Assembly: GCA_017311185.1 (NCBI GenBank)
Contig: JAESUZ010000352.1
Coordinates: 603,899-667,898 of the forward strand
DNA: 64,000 nt
Direction of reading: 5' to 3'
Origin: Proteles cristata cristata
Lineage: Eukaryota; Chordata; Mammalia; Carnivora; Hyaenidae
Made by a program: the position numbers and the translations under genes
Shown: in pieces, positions 21,701-34,231 of the stretch
How the letters are laid out: each line of letters starts with the position of its first letter
Position numbering within the stretch: the stretch's first letter is position 1
The notes under the pieces: generated by a model
What the model saw: the letters and a program-made list of their open reading frames with translations, nothing else
Database searches by the model: none
Told to the model about the DNA's origin: nothing

Positions 21701-22536
21701 GAGATCAGAAATGTAATGAGAGAATGAAGTCCTCTCCCCTTAAAACATTTATAAGGATAATATTTTTGTTGTTGCAAACTGTATTATGTAGTTCTCAAGA
21801 CTTCGGCATTTATTTCATAAAACTGCTTATTCAATAGAACTGAATCCCAGGGAAAAGACATGGATATATTCAGCCACAAAAGAAATAGGAATTTTGATAA
21901 GCTGGTGACTTATTTGAAATAATTGAGTCGAAATGGTCACTAAAATGTAAGCGCTCTAGTTTTCTGTGTTATTGGTATAAGCCACGTAAGGTCATCCTTA
22001 TGAGGGCGCTGTAGGGCTGTCTGTGTAGAGATGGAGGAAGGACTGATGGAGAGGGGGCGAGGAAGAGTGGAATCAAAATCTGAAGGCATTTAATACTGCA
22101 TTTGAATAGAGGGTCAGATATACTACTGTCCCTTAACACCCTTACCCCAAATAATCCTTCTTAGTAGATGCCTTATCTGCAACCAAAAACAAATACTTTA
22201 GTGAAATTGCTGGCGGGAAGGGGGGTTGGTGGCCCCTCTGAGGATCCTCTAATAGCGAGCAAAAGATGGAGAGAAGCAATAGTTGCTCCTACTGATCACA
22301 TCTTAAATGTAATAGCTGTTTTGTCTGGTGTGCTAGTTTTGTGTATTTTATGTTGAGAATAAAAATATGTATTAAGGCTTTTCACGAATTTTCTGGAAAC
22401 CTCCAAATATTAAACTTTATTTCTGGAATTCTCCAATAGGAACTCTCCTAACTTAAAGGTTTTTAGGAACCCAAAAATCTATGATTTGGATAGTATTACT
22501 GTATGTATTTAGTGCTGTTTAAGAATTAATATCACA

Positions 22537-22643
22537 GGGGCACCTGACTGGCTTAGTTGGTAGAGTGTGCACTTCTTGATCTCAGGGTCAAGTTCGAGCC
22601 CCACATTGGGTGTAGAGATTACCAAAAAAAGTAAAGTTAAAAA
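22537..22643 (+). mobile_element. Short CAN-SINE type
   Basis: gggcacctgactggcttagt head, ggtgtagagattaccaaaaa end without the CT-rich middle. Flanked by aattaatat (22524-22532 and 22644-22652). Confidence 0.85.
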
Positions 22644-22687
22644 AATTAATATTTCAAGCTTGATAAAATGTTTAAAGTGAAAAAACT

Positions 22688-22890
22688 GGGGCACCTGGGT
22701 GGCTCAGTTGGTTCAGGGTCCAACTTCAGCTCAGGTCATGGTCTCGTGGTCTGTGAGTTTGAGCCCCATGTCGGGAGCCTGCTTCAGATTCTGTGTCTCC
22801 CTCTCTCTCTGTCAGTTCCCTGTTCACACCTCTCTCTCTCTCTCTCTCTCAAAAGTAAACAAACATTAAAAAAAATTTTTTTAAATTAAA
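22688..22890 (+). mobile_element. CAN-SINE
   Basis: ggggcacctgggtggctcag head with a ~20-base deletion before the CT-rich region. Flanks share tgaaaaaact/tgaaaaaagct. Confidence 0.88.
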
Positions 22891-22984
22891 AAAAATAATA
22901 TGAAAAAAGCTGTCTTTCATGTAGTGTTTGGGAAGAGAAGATATAAGGAGACAACAGCCCCTTTCCTCCATTTTTCTATATCAG

Positions 22985-23175
22985 GTCTTTTCAACTGTGG
23001 CACTATTGACATTTTGACTAGGATAATTCTCTGCTCTTGGGGACTGTCCTATGCACTGTAGGATGTTTAGCATCGTTTCTGGCCAGCAGCATCTCCTGGT
23101 TTTGCTAACCAAAACTGTCTCCAGACATTGCTGAGTGGCCTCTGGGAGGCATGCTTACCCCCCATTGAAAGCCCT
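22985..23175 (+). mobile_element. MER-class DNA transposon relic
   Basis: gtggcactattgacattttg, ggactgtcctatgcactgta, ggatgtttagcatcgtttct and ctgtctccagacattgctga match a common hAT-type non-autonomous mammalian repeat. I cannot assign the subfamily with certainty. Confidence 0.6.
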
Positions 23176-23303
23176 GCTCTGTATGAATACATCTCCTGTA
23201 AAAGGGCAGGGTTGTGTGCTTGTAAACCTGTGCAAAACTGTGACCATGGGGTTCATGAGTAGGTGGGGCTCAAAAAAGCAAAGTCCTGATAGGAATTCTA
23301 CTT

Positions 23304-23495
23304 AAAAAAATTTTTTTTTAATTTATTTTGAGTGGTGGGGGGTGAGGGCGGAGAGAGGGAGAGAGAATCTCAAGCAGCTCCACACTATCAGCACAGTGCC
23401 CAACATGGGACTCCATCTCACAATCCATGAGATCACGACCTGAGCTGAAATCAAGAGTCAAGACACTTAACTGACTGAGCCACCCATGTGCCCCA
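23304..23495 (-). mobile_element. CAN-SINE
   Basis: Ends gactgagccacccatgtgcc. Target-site duplication aggaattctact (23292-23303) and aggaattccact (23496-23507). Confidence 0.92.
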
Positions 23496-23509
23496 GGAAT
23501 TCCACTCTT

Positions 23510-25690
23510 AAATCTCAAGGAATATGAATAGGATCCAAGTATGTAATCCAGAGCAGCTATTGCCAAAATACCTTTCCTCTGTCATAGTCAACAATTCCAT
23601 TCCTTACCCTCTCCCCCTGAATAGTGTGCTCTCCCCCCCCCATTCTCTCCCTCCTTCTCCCTCTCCTACATGATGCATCTGAACACACTCATGCCCCCTG
23701 CTCTCCATTGCCTCTTAGATTCTTTCTCCTTGCAACCTACCCGTGTGGCTTATACCACTTCCATCCCTCTCTCACCCCCCTGGCTCTGCGGTGGAAGTCC
23801 CAAAGATCTGGTGTGGACCCCGCAAGCTCTTCTCCACAGTTGGGTGTGGGTGGATGGGAGGAACTGAGCAGCTAAGCGGCACCACATTTAGCAACGGGGA
23901 GGAGGACGGGGAAAAGCTGGCGACACTCCTGTGTGTGAAGGGTTGCAGATTTTTTCACCCTCCTCACAAATGCGCAAGAGAAGATGCGGCATTTTCATGT
24001 CTCTAAAATAGTTTTTGTCTTTCTGATAAGCCTCTAACCACTGAAGGGAGAGAAAAATGTTCCAGCACACAATTTAAACAGACATTTTAAGTAAACAGTC
24101 CATCTCTGGAGGTGAAACATGCTTAGTCTCTTAGGTATCCATCTGCATCCTCCTCTTCTGTCTCTTCGAGATGCTGTCTGGGGTGGAGTTGTGGCTAACA
24201 GACCCTGCAGGGACAGAGAAAAGACAGGACCCTCGGGCGCACACGGAATCTTGTGCCTCTTTGCTGATTTCTGCTGTGGGTGGGTCGTCTGGACGCTTCC
24301 TGGGTTGTATCAGATCCATCCCCGGGAGTTCTGTGAGCTTTCTGAGGCTGTCACTACAGTACCTAAGGTCTGGTCCTGCCTGCCTTGGAAGGCCTGCTTC
24401 TGCTCCCTGATGACTCAGTCTCTGCTCTGGCTGCAGCTACAGACCCCACATCCTCCATCTGGCTCTTGCCTAGGGTGTCCACCCCCAGGCTCACTGCTGA
24501 TTCACCTTTTCCTTGGCCTATGTGTGGAGGCCTGCTGGCTCTCGACTCAGCTACTTTCCAGGCTCTTCTCTGGAACAGATGGGTATTCCTTGGTCTAATT
24601 TATCCCATATTGGTCCTGGAGGCAGGCCAGGAAATCATATTTTGCTTCTCTCCCAGCAGAATCATGCTATGCTGTTGAGTTACACCTTGAGGTAGCCACT
24701 CCCGGGGTGATGCCAACCAACCCTCAAGGCCAAGTACCCTCAGAGTCCCAAAGACGAAGTCTTCAAAAACCCCTAGCCTTTCCCCCACCCACCTCACAAA
24801 CCTTGCTTGGGGGGGAACCAAGAGAAGAGAGATTAGGCTCACCTCTGAGGCCTATGCTACCTCTCTTCCCCTTTTTTCCTAGATAGTCCGCTAGAATTGA
24901 TAGGGTGGGCATTCCCCTTTCTCTTCCTGTTTACTCTAGAACTTCCCTACCTAAGAACTCTATGATCAAGATGCCTTTTGATATGTTAACAAAAGAGAGA
25001 AGAGAATCTAGAATATCTTTTCTCTTTTACAAAGTCTAGTTTTTAAGATAAACTGGCTGAAAAATTAAAAAATCTTATTTGGAAACAGACACCTAACTTT
25101 TTCTTTCTTTTCTTTTCTTTTTCTTTCTATTTCTCCTATAACATGCCTAGCTTCCCTGAACAGCTGGAAATCTCTGAAAGTATGGGGGTGGAGGGAGGCC
25201 AGCATAAGGAAATATAAAAGAAAACAGTATGTTTGGCTATTTCAAAACTATATTATCACCATTTTATACATTGATAATTTTTCATGCCACATGTCATATT
25301 CTAATGTGGTTATTCCACTGAGGCCTGCAAGGCTGAGACCGCGGCCCTGTGGGTAGACCGCATCTGTCCAGTGAATGGCCGGAAGAAGACGTAGGTTCTC
25401 AGACAGGAAACCAGACTCTGAGGGCAAATCTTAACAGAGAGGAGAAAGGGCTCTTTGCTATCCTTGAACTCACAGGGACCTCAGGACAAGGACGCTCCTC
25501 CCATTTTCTCTCAAATGGGGTCAGGCCAGGACTTGCAAAGGGAGACTTCTTTGTAGGGCTGAGCTTCTCTGACCCTATAATTTGAAAGTTTGGTGTGCTA
25601 ACTAACATGTTTTTAATGGGAGGGCCAACATACGGTTATCAACTTTTTATTCTGCAAAGCAAAATGTTAGAAACAAGCCACTGTTTATAT
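23510..25690. other. Intergenic, GC-moderate unique stretch
   Basis: About 2.2 kb without CAN-SINEs. It contains the longest non-island intergenic frame (24119-24598, 159 codons, plus). That frame is Leu/Ser/Pro/Cys-rich with no recognisable domain or upstream splice or promoter context. A pyrimidine tract lies at 25100-25135. Confidence 0.55.
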
Positions 25691-25734
25691 CACCAATATT
25701 TATTTTTATTTTTTATTTATTTTTATTTTTATTT

Positions 25735-25957
25735 ATTTATTTTTTGTTTTGTTTTGTTTTTTTATTTCTAGGAGAGAGAGAGAGACAGCGTGAGCAGGGG
25801 AGGGTCAGAGAGAGAGGGAGTCACAGACTGAAACAGGCTCCAGGCTCTGAGCTTGCAGTCAGCACAGAGCCCGACGCGGGGCTCGAACCCACGAACCGTG
25901 AGATCATGACCTAAGCGAAAGTCGGACGCTTAACCGACTAAGCCACCCAGGCGCCCC
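25735..25957 (-). mobile_element. CAN-SINE, young subfamily, inserted in the tail of the next SINE
   Basis: T-rich start with ttctaggagagagagagaga, agcttgcagtcagcacagag and a gaaccgtgagatcatgac-type segment, ending aagccacccaggcgcccc. It ends exactly where the T-rich tail of another SINE begins. Confidence 0.9.
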
Positions 25958-26143
25958 TTTTTATTTATTTTTAAATGTTTATTTATTTTTGAGAGAAACT
26001 GCGAGAGACAGTGTGAGAAAGGGAGGGGCAGAGAAAGAGAGGGAGACACAGAATCCGAAGCCAGCTCCAGGTTCTGAGCCCGAGGGAGATCATGACCTGA
26101 GCCAAAACTGGATGCTTAACTGACTGAGCCACCCTGGAGCCCC
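25958..26143 (-). mobile_element. CAN-SINE
   Basis: tttatttttgagagaaactg start and gagccaccctggagcccc end. Older than its left neighbour. Together they form a head-to-tail SINE pair. Confidence 0.88.
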
Positions 26144-26144
26144 A

Positions 26145-26800
26145 TTAATGTTTTTTTTTTTTAAGGACTTTTAACACCCAAAAAGTTGGTGATTTTGTTT
26201 TAAGGAAGGCATCGTTTATTGACAAGAGAGAAAGCCACTTCAGATGCCTGGAATGGCATGGGGAAAAGGCACTGAACAGAGACAGGAAAGGGAAACAGGC
26301 AGTGTCTAGTCCAGAGGTGGTAATTATACTTCTTTGCCGACAGGATTTGCACAGGGACCACCAGGGAGCAGGATTGAAAGGAAGTCAGCCCATGTCATGG
26401 AGAACCCTGAGTGACAGAGTGAGAAACTAGACGTCAGCTTTGAGAGAGTTCGAGTTTCTGACTGTTTCATGAGAAGTGAATTGCCAGGAAGAACACCATA
26501 TTTGGGAAACTGAAGCTAAAAGTTTTGTGCAGCCTCTGACTAAATGACTGCATTTTGAGGGAGAGGGGCTAGACAAAGGGAAGGCATTTTGGAGAGAAAG
26601 GATGGAACCCATCCCAGGCTTTGGCTGAAGTGTAACACTTCACGAGAGATGAACGGGGCACCTTCCCTCTGTTGGTTATTTTTTCTGTTGGGTGCCACGG
26701 CAGGGCTGATTTTAAAGGGTGCCACAGATACTTCTAATAACTTAATAGATATGCACAGGGTAGGTTTTTAACATTTTAGACAATTCCTGTCTTATTCTGT
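26145..26800. other. Intergenic, no recognised feature
   Basis: Unique-looking sequence. No gene, RNA gene or mobile element identified. Confidence 0.6.
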
Positions 26801-26859
26801 ACAGAGCTTAGTTCCTACTGATGCTCTCTTTCTGCCTTGATTCATCCTAATATCTGATA

Positions 26860-27080
26860 TGCCTTGCACTTTTCTTTTGGATCACTTACCAATAATCATT
26901 TCATTAATGTTAGCATTTCAGTAATGTTTGTTTCCTCTACAAAACCGTAACGTCCCTAAGAACAAGGTCCATATATCTCTTTCACTATTGTACCTCAGCC
27001 CCAAGCATGAGGCCCAATTTATGACAGGTACTCAATAAATATTTACTGACTGAGTAAATGACCAAATGAATAAATGAATT
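26860..27080 (+). mobile_element. L2 LINE 3' end
   Basis: cctaagaacaaggtccatat, cagccccaagcatgaggccc, a run reading acaggtactcaataaatatt, and the tail gaataaatgaa are typical of L2 3' termini. Confidence 0.7.
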
Positions 27081-27442
27081 TACCTCTAGGAAGAATGACT
27101 GGAATCATTCTCATCAAGTTCACTTTACTAAGTGCCTTTCTGTGTGGGCTCCTGGATTATGTTTTGTGACAGAGTGAGGTTCTTGAAGGCCGCAATCAAA
27201 CACAGACGAATAATGGATCCAGTGATCCCTGCTACAGGAAGTCGTCTTAGTGGTTCCCGGCAGCCTTCTTTCCCCAGATAGTCTTCCTGAGTCAGGGTGC
27301 TGGTGTGGCGCCACCTGTTGGGTAAAACAGAAAATCCAGATTTTTACACAATCCGTTCTCTCTTTACAAATAAACATATTGTTGTCCTTTCTAACTTTTG
27401 CTGATCCAGGATCTTTCCTGGAATTTTACAATTTTCTGAAAA

Positions 27443-27679
27443 TTTTAAAGTTTATTTTTGAGAGAGAGAAAGAGAGGGAGAGGGAGAGAGGGAGGGAGGG
27501 AGAGAGAGAGAGAGAACGAGAGAGAACGAGTGCGGAAGGGGCAAAGAGAGAGGGAGACAGAGGATCTGAAGGCGGCTCTGTGGCTCAGAGCCTGATGTGG
27601 GGCTCAAACCCATGAACCATGAGATCATGACCTGAGCTGAAGTTGGATGCTTAACCAAATGAAGCCACCCAGGCACCAC
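27443..27679 (-). mobile_element. CAN-SINE with expanded GA/GGGA repeat
   Basis: aagtttatttttgagagaga start, then a purine repeat of about 80 bases (27461-27535) that is longer than usual, and a gaagccacccaggcacc end. Confidence 0.85.
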
Positions 27680-28361
27680 CCCCTCATTTCTTGCATTTTT
27701 AAATTTGATTTAATTTCATCAGTTAAACTTACTATTTTCTTACCTTTTATCTATTAAATTATGGCTTTATTTAATGCCATTGTCTACACTTCAGATAAGT
27801 GAATCTTCTCTATTAAATTGTAGTCCAATATCTGTTACATGAGTGTAGTCAGGGAACGGAACAATTAATAAAATTACCTCGCGTGTTCTGCATGAGTCAC
27901 TTGCAGACACAGATATTTGTGATAGAAATACATTCTATAATGATGGTGTGGTGACCCTTTGATCAATAAAAGATTATAGAAAAGAAACTTCAAGAACATG
28001 AAGTTCCTTAGCCATTATTGTAAACATCTGTTATCATGCTGGAAAATCATGAACAGAATGGTTAACAGAATCCTGGCCGAATATGTTACCAGGATTATAC
28101 CAGGATTTATTTATAAAAATAAAATTATGTTTTATAGGGACATATATATTTTAAACATGTCAAACACATGTCAAACACATATGCACACCTTGGCCTATTC
28201 ATCCATTCTAGGAGAAATTCTTGTTGACTTCATGATGTTGAGTTCCCTGATTTCTTGTGAGTGGTTTTATTATGACAGTGTTAAGATGGAATTGTTGGCT
28301 TGCTTATCTCTACTTCTGGAGAGATTTAAAAAATCTTTTTTATTTTTTTATTTTATTACTG

Positions 28362-28572
28362 TTTTTTAATGTTTATTTATTTTTGAGAGCAAGAGAGAGA
28401 CAGAGTGCAAGGAGGGGAGGAGCAGAGAGAGAGGGAGACACAGAATCTGAAGCAGGCTCCAGAATCTGAGCTGCCAGCAGAAAGCCCAAACGGGGCTTGA
28501 ACTCACGAAATATGAGATCATGACCCAAGCTGAAGTCAGATGCTCAACCATCTTGAGCCACCCAGGTGCCCC
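28362..28572 (-). mobile_element. CAN-SINE
   Basis: ttaatgtttatttatttttg start, GA-rich body, ends gagccacccaggtgcccc. Confidence 0.88.
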
Positions 28573-28579
28573 GACCAAA

Positions 28580-29640
28580 CTCTTTTTTAAAAGTCTGTGT
28601 TTTGGTTTTTGGTATGTAGTCTTTATTTCCTTTTCTGTCTCCTGATCCCATGTCAGAAGTAGAACTTCCCCATGATACTTTTATTTGGACAGGTGGGAAG
28701 AGGAGCATGGTTTCTTCTTACTGACTCTAGGAAATATTTATATACAGCAGATAATGAGCCATTTGTGTGTATATGTGATGTGCTGATATCTTCTCCTAGT
28801 CTGTCTGTGTGTGTGTGTAGTCTTGTTTGTAGGATTTTCATTACATAGAAACTGTCAATATTTACGGATTCATAATCAATCTTTTCCTTTGAGATAATTG
28901 TTGTCATTGTTTTTGTGCTCAAAGTATCTTTTTTCTTTAAAGATCTGATATAGGTGCACTTGGTTTTTATTTTGTCTAATTTTATTTTTTCCATTGCACT
29001 CTTTAATTCATTTGAAATCTACTTTAGTGTATGGTTGAAAGCAAACTTCACATATTTCCCCCCAAGAGGCAATAATCTCAACACCATTTGTTTAATAGAC
29101 CATTTACTTTTCATTGTTTTGTATTCCTTATTTTATTATAAACTACATAATCCTATATGTAATTACCAATTTTATGACTTTCATTTCTGTTCCCTTAATC
29201 GGCCTGTCAATTACTATGCTAATACCACACGTATTTGACCACAAAAACTATTTAATAACTTTTAATATCTAAGTCTTCCTCATTGCTAATTGCTTCCGGA
29301 ATTTTTCTCATCTTGTTTGCTTTTTCTTCAGGATGAACTATTAGAATCACCTGTCATTTCTCAAAATGCAATGAATAGAATTTTGGGTTTTTTTAAATCT
29401 ATATATATATTTTAATTTATTTCTAGGAAAGAGAGAGAGACAGCATGAGCAGGGTAGGGTCAGAGAAAGAGGGAGACACAGACTCCGAAATTGGCTCCAG
29501 GCTCAGAGCTGGCAGTCAGCACAGAGCCCAACGCGGGGCTCGAACCCACGAACCGTGAGATCATGACCCAAGCAAAAGTCAGACGTTTAACCGACTAAGC
29601 CACCCAGGCGCCCCCAATGAATAGAATTTTGATTTACCCC
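28580..29640 (-). mobile_element. L1 ORF2 fragment, antisense, split by a SINE
   Basis: aacaccatttgtttaataga, a segment reading attactatgctaataccaca, and neighbouring text correspond to antisense L1 ORF2. No intact frame. A young SINE sits at 29386-29615. Confidence 0.6.
29386..29615 (-). mobile_element. CAN-SINE, young subfamily
   Basis: Perfect 16-bp target-site duplication aatgaatagaattttg (29370-29385 and 29616-29631). Ends aagccacccaggcgcccc. Confidence 0.96.
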
Positions 29641-29662
29641 TTACATCTTATTCAACAAGTAT

Positions 29663-29797
29663 GAATGTATGTATGTCTGTCTGTATTTTTAAAAGATGCT
29701 ATTTATTAAGTAATCTCTACACCCAATGTGGGTCATGAACTCACAACCTCAAGATAAAGAGCCACATGCTTTACTGACTGAGCCAGCCAGTCACCCC
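29663..29797 (-). mobile_element. Short CAN-SINE type
   Basis: taagtaatctctacacccaa body and gagccagccagtcacccc end, with a (TATG/TCTG)n stretch at the tail side. Flanked by tcaacaagtat (29652-29662) and tcaataagtat (29798-29808). Confidence 0.87.
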
Positions 29798-29916
29798 TCA
29801 ATAAGTATTTATTAATAATTTATATAAAGGAGCTAATCAATGTTGACAAAATAATAATGGCAGTAGCATTTGTAAGTCTTTATTTCTTTGCATTTGCAAA
29901 GCGCTGTAAATGTACT

Positions 29917-30110
29917 AGGGGCACCTGGGTGGCTCATTTGGTTAAGTGTCTGGTCTGACTCTTGATTTTGGCTCAGCTCATGATCTCACCATCCTGAGAC
30001 AGAGCCCATCATCAGAGTCCCATGCCCTGCTTAAGATTCCGTCTCTGCCTCGGCCTCTCCCCCACATGCTCTTCACCCTCTCTCTCTCTCTCTCTAAAAA
30101 AAAATTATTT
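29917..30110 (+). mobile_element. CAN-SINE
   Basis: gggcacctgggtggctcatt head, CT-rich run, A tail. No clear duplication. Confidence 0.87.
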
Positions 30111-30662
30111 TTCATCAAGAAGTTTCAGAATACTTGAAAAGAAGATAATTAAGGCAGGTGTAGAGAGGGGGGAAATCTTGTCAATGTAAACCCAGGGGGG
30201 AACAGGCTGGTTGATTATAAATAGGATTCAGAATCTCTTTAATTCAAATCAGAAAATTGAAGTTCTATAAGAGGTCAAGGCAGAAATTGGGGAAAGGACT
30301 CATGGGCTGAGAAAGTCACACACTCTAAGAGGAGATTCAAGTATGAGAAGGTGATGGGTTAACATCTCAGTGGAGGGCATCCTGGGCCCTGGGGTCATGT
30401 TCCATGGATTTGAGATAGCAGCTCTGTAACTGGGTTGCATACACTGTCTTTATAGGAAGATAGGGAAAAAAGTTTGGGCATGATAAAGTAAATCAACCAC
30501 GCTATTAAACGCTAGAGTTAAATATAAGTTGTATGACCATCATTATAATTTGTGTTTCTTATTTATTCTATTGGTTAAATTAAGAGATTTTAATTAATAA
30601 CTAATATGATATAATTAAATTTGTAAACAGAATTTAAGTGAATTTGATTTCTTACATCAATA

Positions 30663-30864
30663 GACTTTTTTTTACATTTATTTATTTTTGAGAGAAAGAG
30701 CACGAGAGAGTGCAAGTTGGGGAGAGGCAGAGAGAGAGAGAAAGAGGGAGACAGATGATCCAAAGCAGGCTTGGTACCATCAGCATAGCTCGAACTCATG
30801 AACCGTGAGATCATAACCTGAACAGAAGTCAGGCACTCAATGACTGAGCCACCCAGGTGCCATA
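30663..30864 (-). mobile_element. CAN-SINE
   Basis: Ends gagccacccaggtgcc. Flanked by acatcaata (30654-30662 and 30865-30873). Confidence 0.9.
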
Positions 30865-31337
30865 ACATCAATAAGTTTTATTTGATGTATTTATTACTTT
30901 TTGATGGATTTAGCAAGATTTTTTCCTAGTTAATATCTTTTAAATTTTTTTTAAGTTTTATTTTAATTCCAGTTAGTTAACATACAGTGTCATTTCATCT
31001 CAGGTGTGTAATATAGTGATTCAACACTTCCATACAACAGTTGGTGCTCAGCACAAGTGTGTGCACTCCTTAGTCCCCATCACCTGCTTTACCCATTCTC
31101 CCACCAACCTCCCCTCTGGTAACCATCAGTTTGTTCTCTGAGTTAACAGTTTGTTTCTTGGTTTGCTCTCTCTCTTTGTCCTTGCTTTTTTTTTTTGTTT
31201 CTTTTTTAGTTTGTTTCTTAAATTCAACATATGAATGGAATCATATGGTATTTGTCTTTTCTGACTTACTTTGCTTAGCATTATGCTCTCTAGCTCCATC
31301 CATGCCATGGCAAATGGCAGTACTTCATTCTTTTTTA

Positions 31338-31521
31338 AAGAATTTCTTTTAGAGAGTAAGCAGGGGAGAGGGGCAAAGGAAGAGAGAGAATCTTCAGCAG
31401 TCCCCATGCTTAGCATAGAGCCTGACAAGGGGCTTGATTCCATGACCCTAGGATCATGCCCTGAGCCAAAATCAAGATTTGGATGTTCAACCAAAAGAGC
31501 CACCCAGGCACCCCAACACGC
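31338..31521 (-). mobile_element. CAN-SINE inside L1
   Basis: Ends gagccacccaggcacccc. Flanked by cattctttttta (31326-31337 and 31522-31533). Confidence 0.9.
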
Positions 31522-31683
31522 CATTCTTTTTTATGGCTGAATAATATTCCACTATATATATCTACCACATCTTTATCCAGTCATCAATTGATGGACACTT
31601 GGATTGCCTCCATTTCTTGGCTATTGTAAATAATGCTGCTATAAACACAGGGGTGCATGTATCCCTTTGAATTAGTGTTTTTT

Positions 31684-31878
31684 GGGGCACCTGAGTGGCT
31701 CAGTTGGTTAAGCATCTGACACTACATTTAGGCTCAGGTCATGACCTCACAATTTGTGAGAAGGAGCCATGCATTGGGCTCTGTGCTGATAGCAAGGATC
31801 CTGCTTAGGATTTTCTTTCTCTCCCTCTCTCTCTGCCCCTTCCCACTCTCTTTAAAAACAAATAAATGAACATTTGAA
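31684..31878 (+). mobile_element. CAN-SINE inside L1
   Basis: ggggcacctgagtggctcag head, AAATAAATGAA tail. Flanking L1 text resumes with tattttttgggtaaatac. Confidence 0.88.
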
Positions 31879-32454
31879 AGTATTTTGTATTTTTTGGGTA
31901 AATACATAATAGTGCAATTGCATAAGGCAGTTCTATTTTTAACTTTTTGAGGAACCTCCATACTGTTTTCCAGAATGGCTGCACCAGTTTGCATTCCTAC
32001 CAAGAGTGCACTTGTGTATCTTTTTCTTCACATCCTCACCAACAGTTGTTGTTTCTTGTGTTGTTGATTTTAGCCATTTTGACAGGTGTGAGGTGATATA
32101 TCATTGTATTTGATTTGCATTTCCCTGATGGTAAGTAATAACGAACATCTTTTCATGTGTATATTGGCCACCTGGATGTCTTCTTTGAAGAAATGTCTGT
32201 CCGTGTCTTCTATTTTTTTAAATTGGATTATTTGTTTTTGGGGTATTGACTTGTTTAAGTTCTTTGTATATTTTGGATACTAACCCTTTTTCTGATATGT
32301 CACTTGCAAATATCTTCTCCCATTCTGTGGGCTGCATTCTAGTTTTGTTGATTGTTTAGATTTAGCAAGATTTGTTTGTTAAATTTATAACTGTTTTCTG
32401 AGGTAACTGAAATGCCTGAGAGGATTTGACATTAAATTTGTAAATGTTGTTTTA

Positions 32455-32675
32455 GGGATGCCTGGGTGGCTTAGTCAGTTAAGTAGGATGACTCTGGCTT
32501 TTACCTCGGGTCGTGATCTCACAGTTCATGGGTTTAAGCCCCATGTCGGGCTCTGTACTGACAGTGCAGAGCTTGCTTGGGATTCTCTCTCTCCCTCTTT
32601 CTCTCTCTGCCCCCGCCCCCCTGCTCACACTAGCTCTCTCTCAAATAAATTTTTAAAAATTTTTGTAAGAAAAAC
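32455..32675 (+). mobile_element. CAN-SINE
   Basis: gggatgcctgggtggcttag head. Target-site duplication ttgtaaatgttgt (32438-32450 and 32676-32688). Confidence 0.93.
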
Positions 32676-33483
32676 TTGTAAATGTTGTAAATGTTTTAGG
32701 GTTTTAGTTAGGTCAATTTATATAAATAGTTATTAGGAGAATATCACCTCTCTTAAGGGCGAGAGAAAATAATTATTTCTATACTTTTGAACATATATAT
32801 TTATGAATATATGTAAACTATGTTCACGAGTGACTTAAAGCTTATTTTTCTAACTTAAATGAACTAAACATTGATTCAGACAAATGTTAACGTGTGTATT
32901 TCTTTCGGTGCTCCAAAATCTACTTTGGACCCTAAAAACTCAATTGTAGGAAGCTGCCCAACTCATCTTGGTTTTCTGGGGACTGCTTTGGTTTTAAACC
33001 TGGGAAACTTGGGAAACTGGGGTAGGAGGTCACTGTTATTGGCAGACAACCCTCTGACCTTCACAAGAGCCCTGTGGCAAACTAGTGTGAACTCTATGTG
33101 CAGGGTTATTGTTCCCATTGGCAGAGGCAGCAACTGGGCTCAGATGTTAGTTTGGTTTACAATCAATTCACCTTTCTCATGTCCTTTTTCTACTTAATGT
33201 GATTGGTTGATTTATTTCTGAGGTCTTTCCTCCCTCCTCAGTGGAGAACTTGGTTTCTTCTTTCTAGAATACATGAGTTTTATTTTCACCGGGAGGAGCC
33301 GTGGTCTAGGATTAACTTCAGCATAATCCCTACAATAGCTCTGTAAAGACATTCAGGGCGATTGCCTTAGTCTTTGTAAGATGGGTAGAAATAAAAGTTA
33401 TGGAGATGTTCAGAGCATGGATTACTGCACAATTTAAAAATAATTTTGTTTGCTGATTAATATATATGAGTACTTATAATTAA

Positions 33484-33671
33484 CTTTTTAAAAAGTTTTT
33501 GCTTATTTTGAGAGAAACAGAAACAGTGTAAGTGGGGGAGGGGCAGAATAAGAGGGGGAGAGAATCCCAAGCAGGCTCCCCATTGTCAGCACAGAGCTCA
33601 GACTGTGAGACCGTGACCTGAGCTGAAACCAAGAGCCAGATGCTTAACCAACTGAGCCACCCAGGCACCCC
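33484..33671 (-). mobile_element. CAN-SINE
   Basis: Ends gagccacccaggcacccc. A short repeat agtactt lies at 33469-33475 and 33672-33678. Confidence 0.88.
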
Positions 33672-34231
33672 AGTACTTCATTCTTTCATACGGATAAATA
33701 ATATTCTGCAGTGTGGTGATACCATATTTTATTTATCCTTTCATCAGCTGATGGGCATTTGCATTGTTTACATTTTTTTGGCTAGTATGAATTATGCTGA
33801 CGTGAACACTGGTATACAAGTCCATGTGTGGATATATATAGTTTCATTTCTCTTGAGTATTTACTTAGGAGTGGAATTGCTGGGTCCTCTAGTAACTCTA
33901 CACTTAATATTTTGAGGAACTTCCAGACTGTTTCCAAAGAGGTTGCACCATTTTACATTCCTACTAGCAGTGCAAAAAGGTTCCAATTTCTCTACATGCT
34001 CCCTAAATCTTGCTAATACTTGTTTTCTTGTTGTTGTTTTGTTGTTTTTTGTTTTTTTGTTTTATTATAGCCATCTACTGGGTGTGGGTGGTATCTCATT
34101 GTGGTTTTGATCTGCATTTCCCTGATGGTTAGTAGTGTTGAGCATCTTTTCATGTGCTTATTAGCCATCTGTATACTTTCTTTGGAAAAATGTCTGTGTA
34201 GATCATTGGTCCATTTAAAAATTGGGTTATG

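Larger units (their letters stand above)
30940..32345 (-). mobile_element. Carnivore L1 3' end, antisense, split by two SINEs
   Basis: It begins with a T-rich stretch at the left and runs through the antisense 3' UTR (aattccagttagttaacata, a gtaatatagtgattcaacac run, ctctggtaaccatcagtttg) into ORF2 (ctattgtaaataatgctgct, aatggctgcaccagtttgca). SINEs lie at 31338-31521 and 31684-31878. All frames are broken. Confidence 0.85.

Noticed and set aside
24119..24598. 159-codon plus-strand frame in unique intergenic DNA
   Set aside because: No recognisable domain, biased towards Leu/Ser/Cys, shorter overlapping frames on both strands, and no promoter or splice context.
27461..27535. Long purine-rich repeat that could suggest a separate regulatory tract
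   Set aside because: It is the expanded GA-rich middle of a CAN-SINE.
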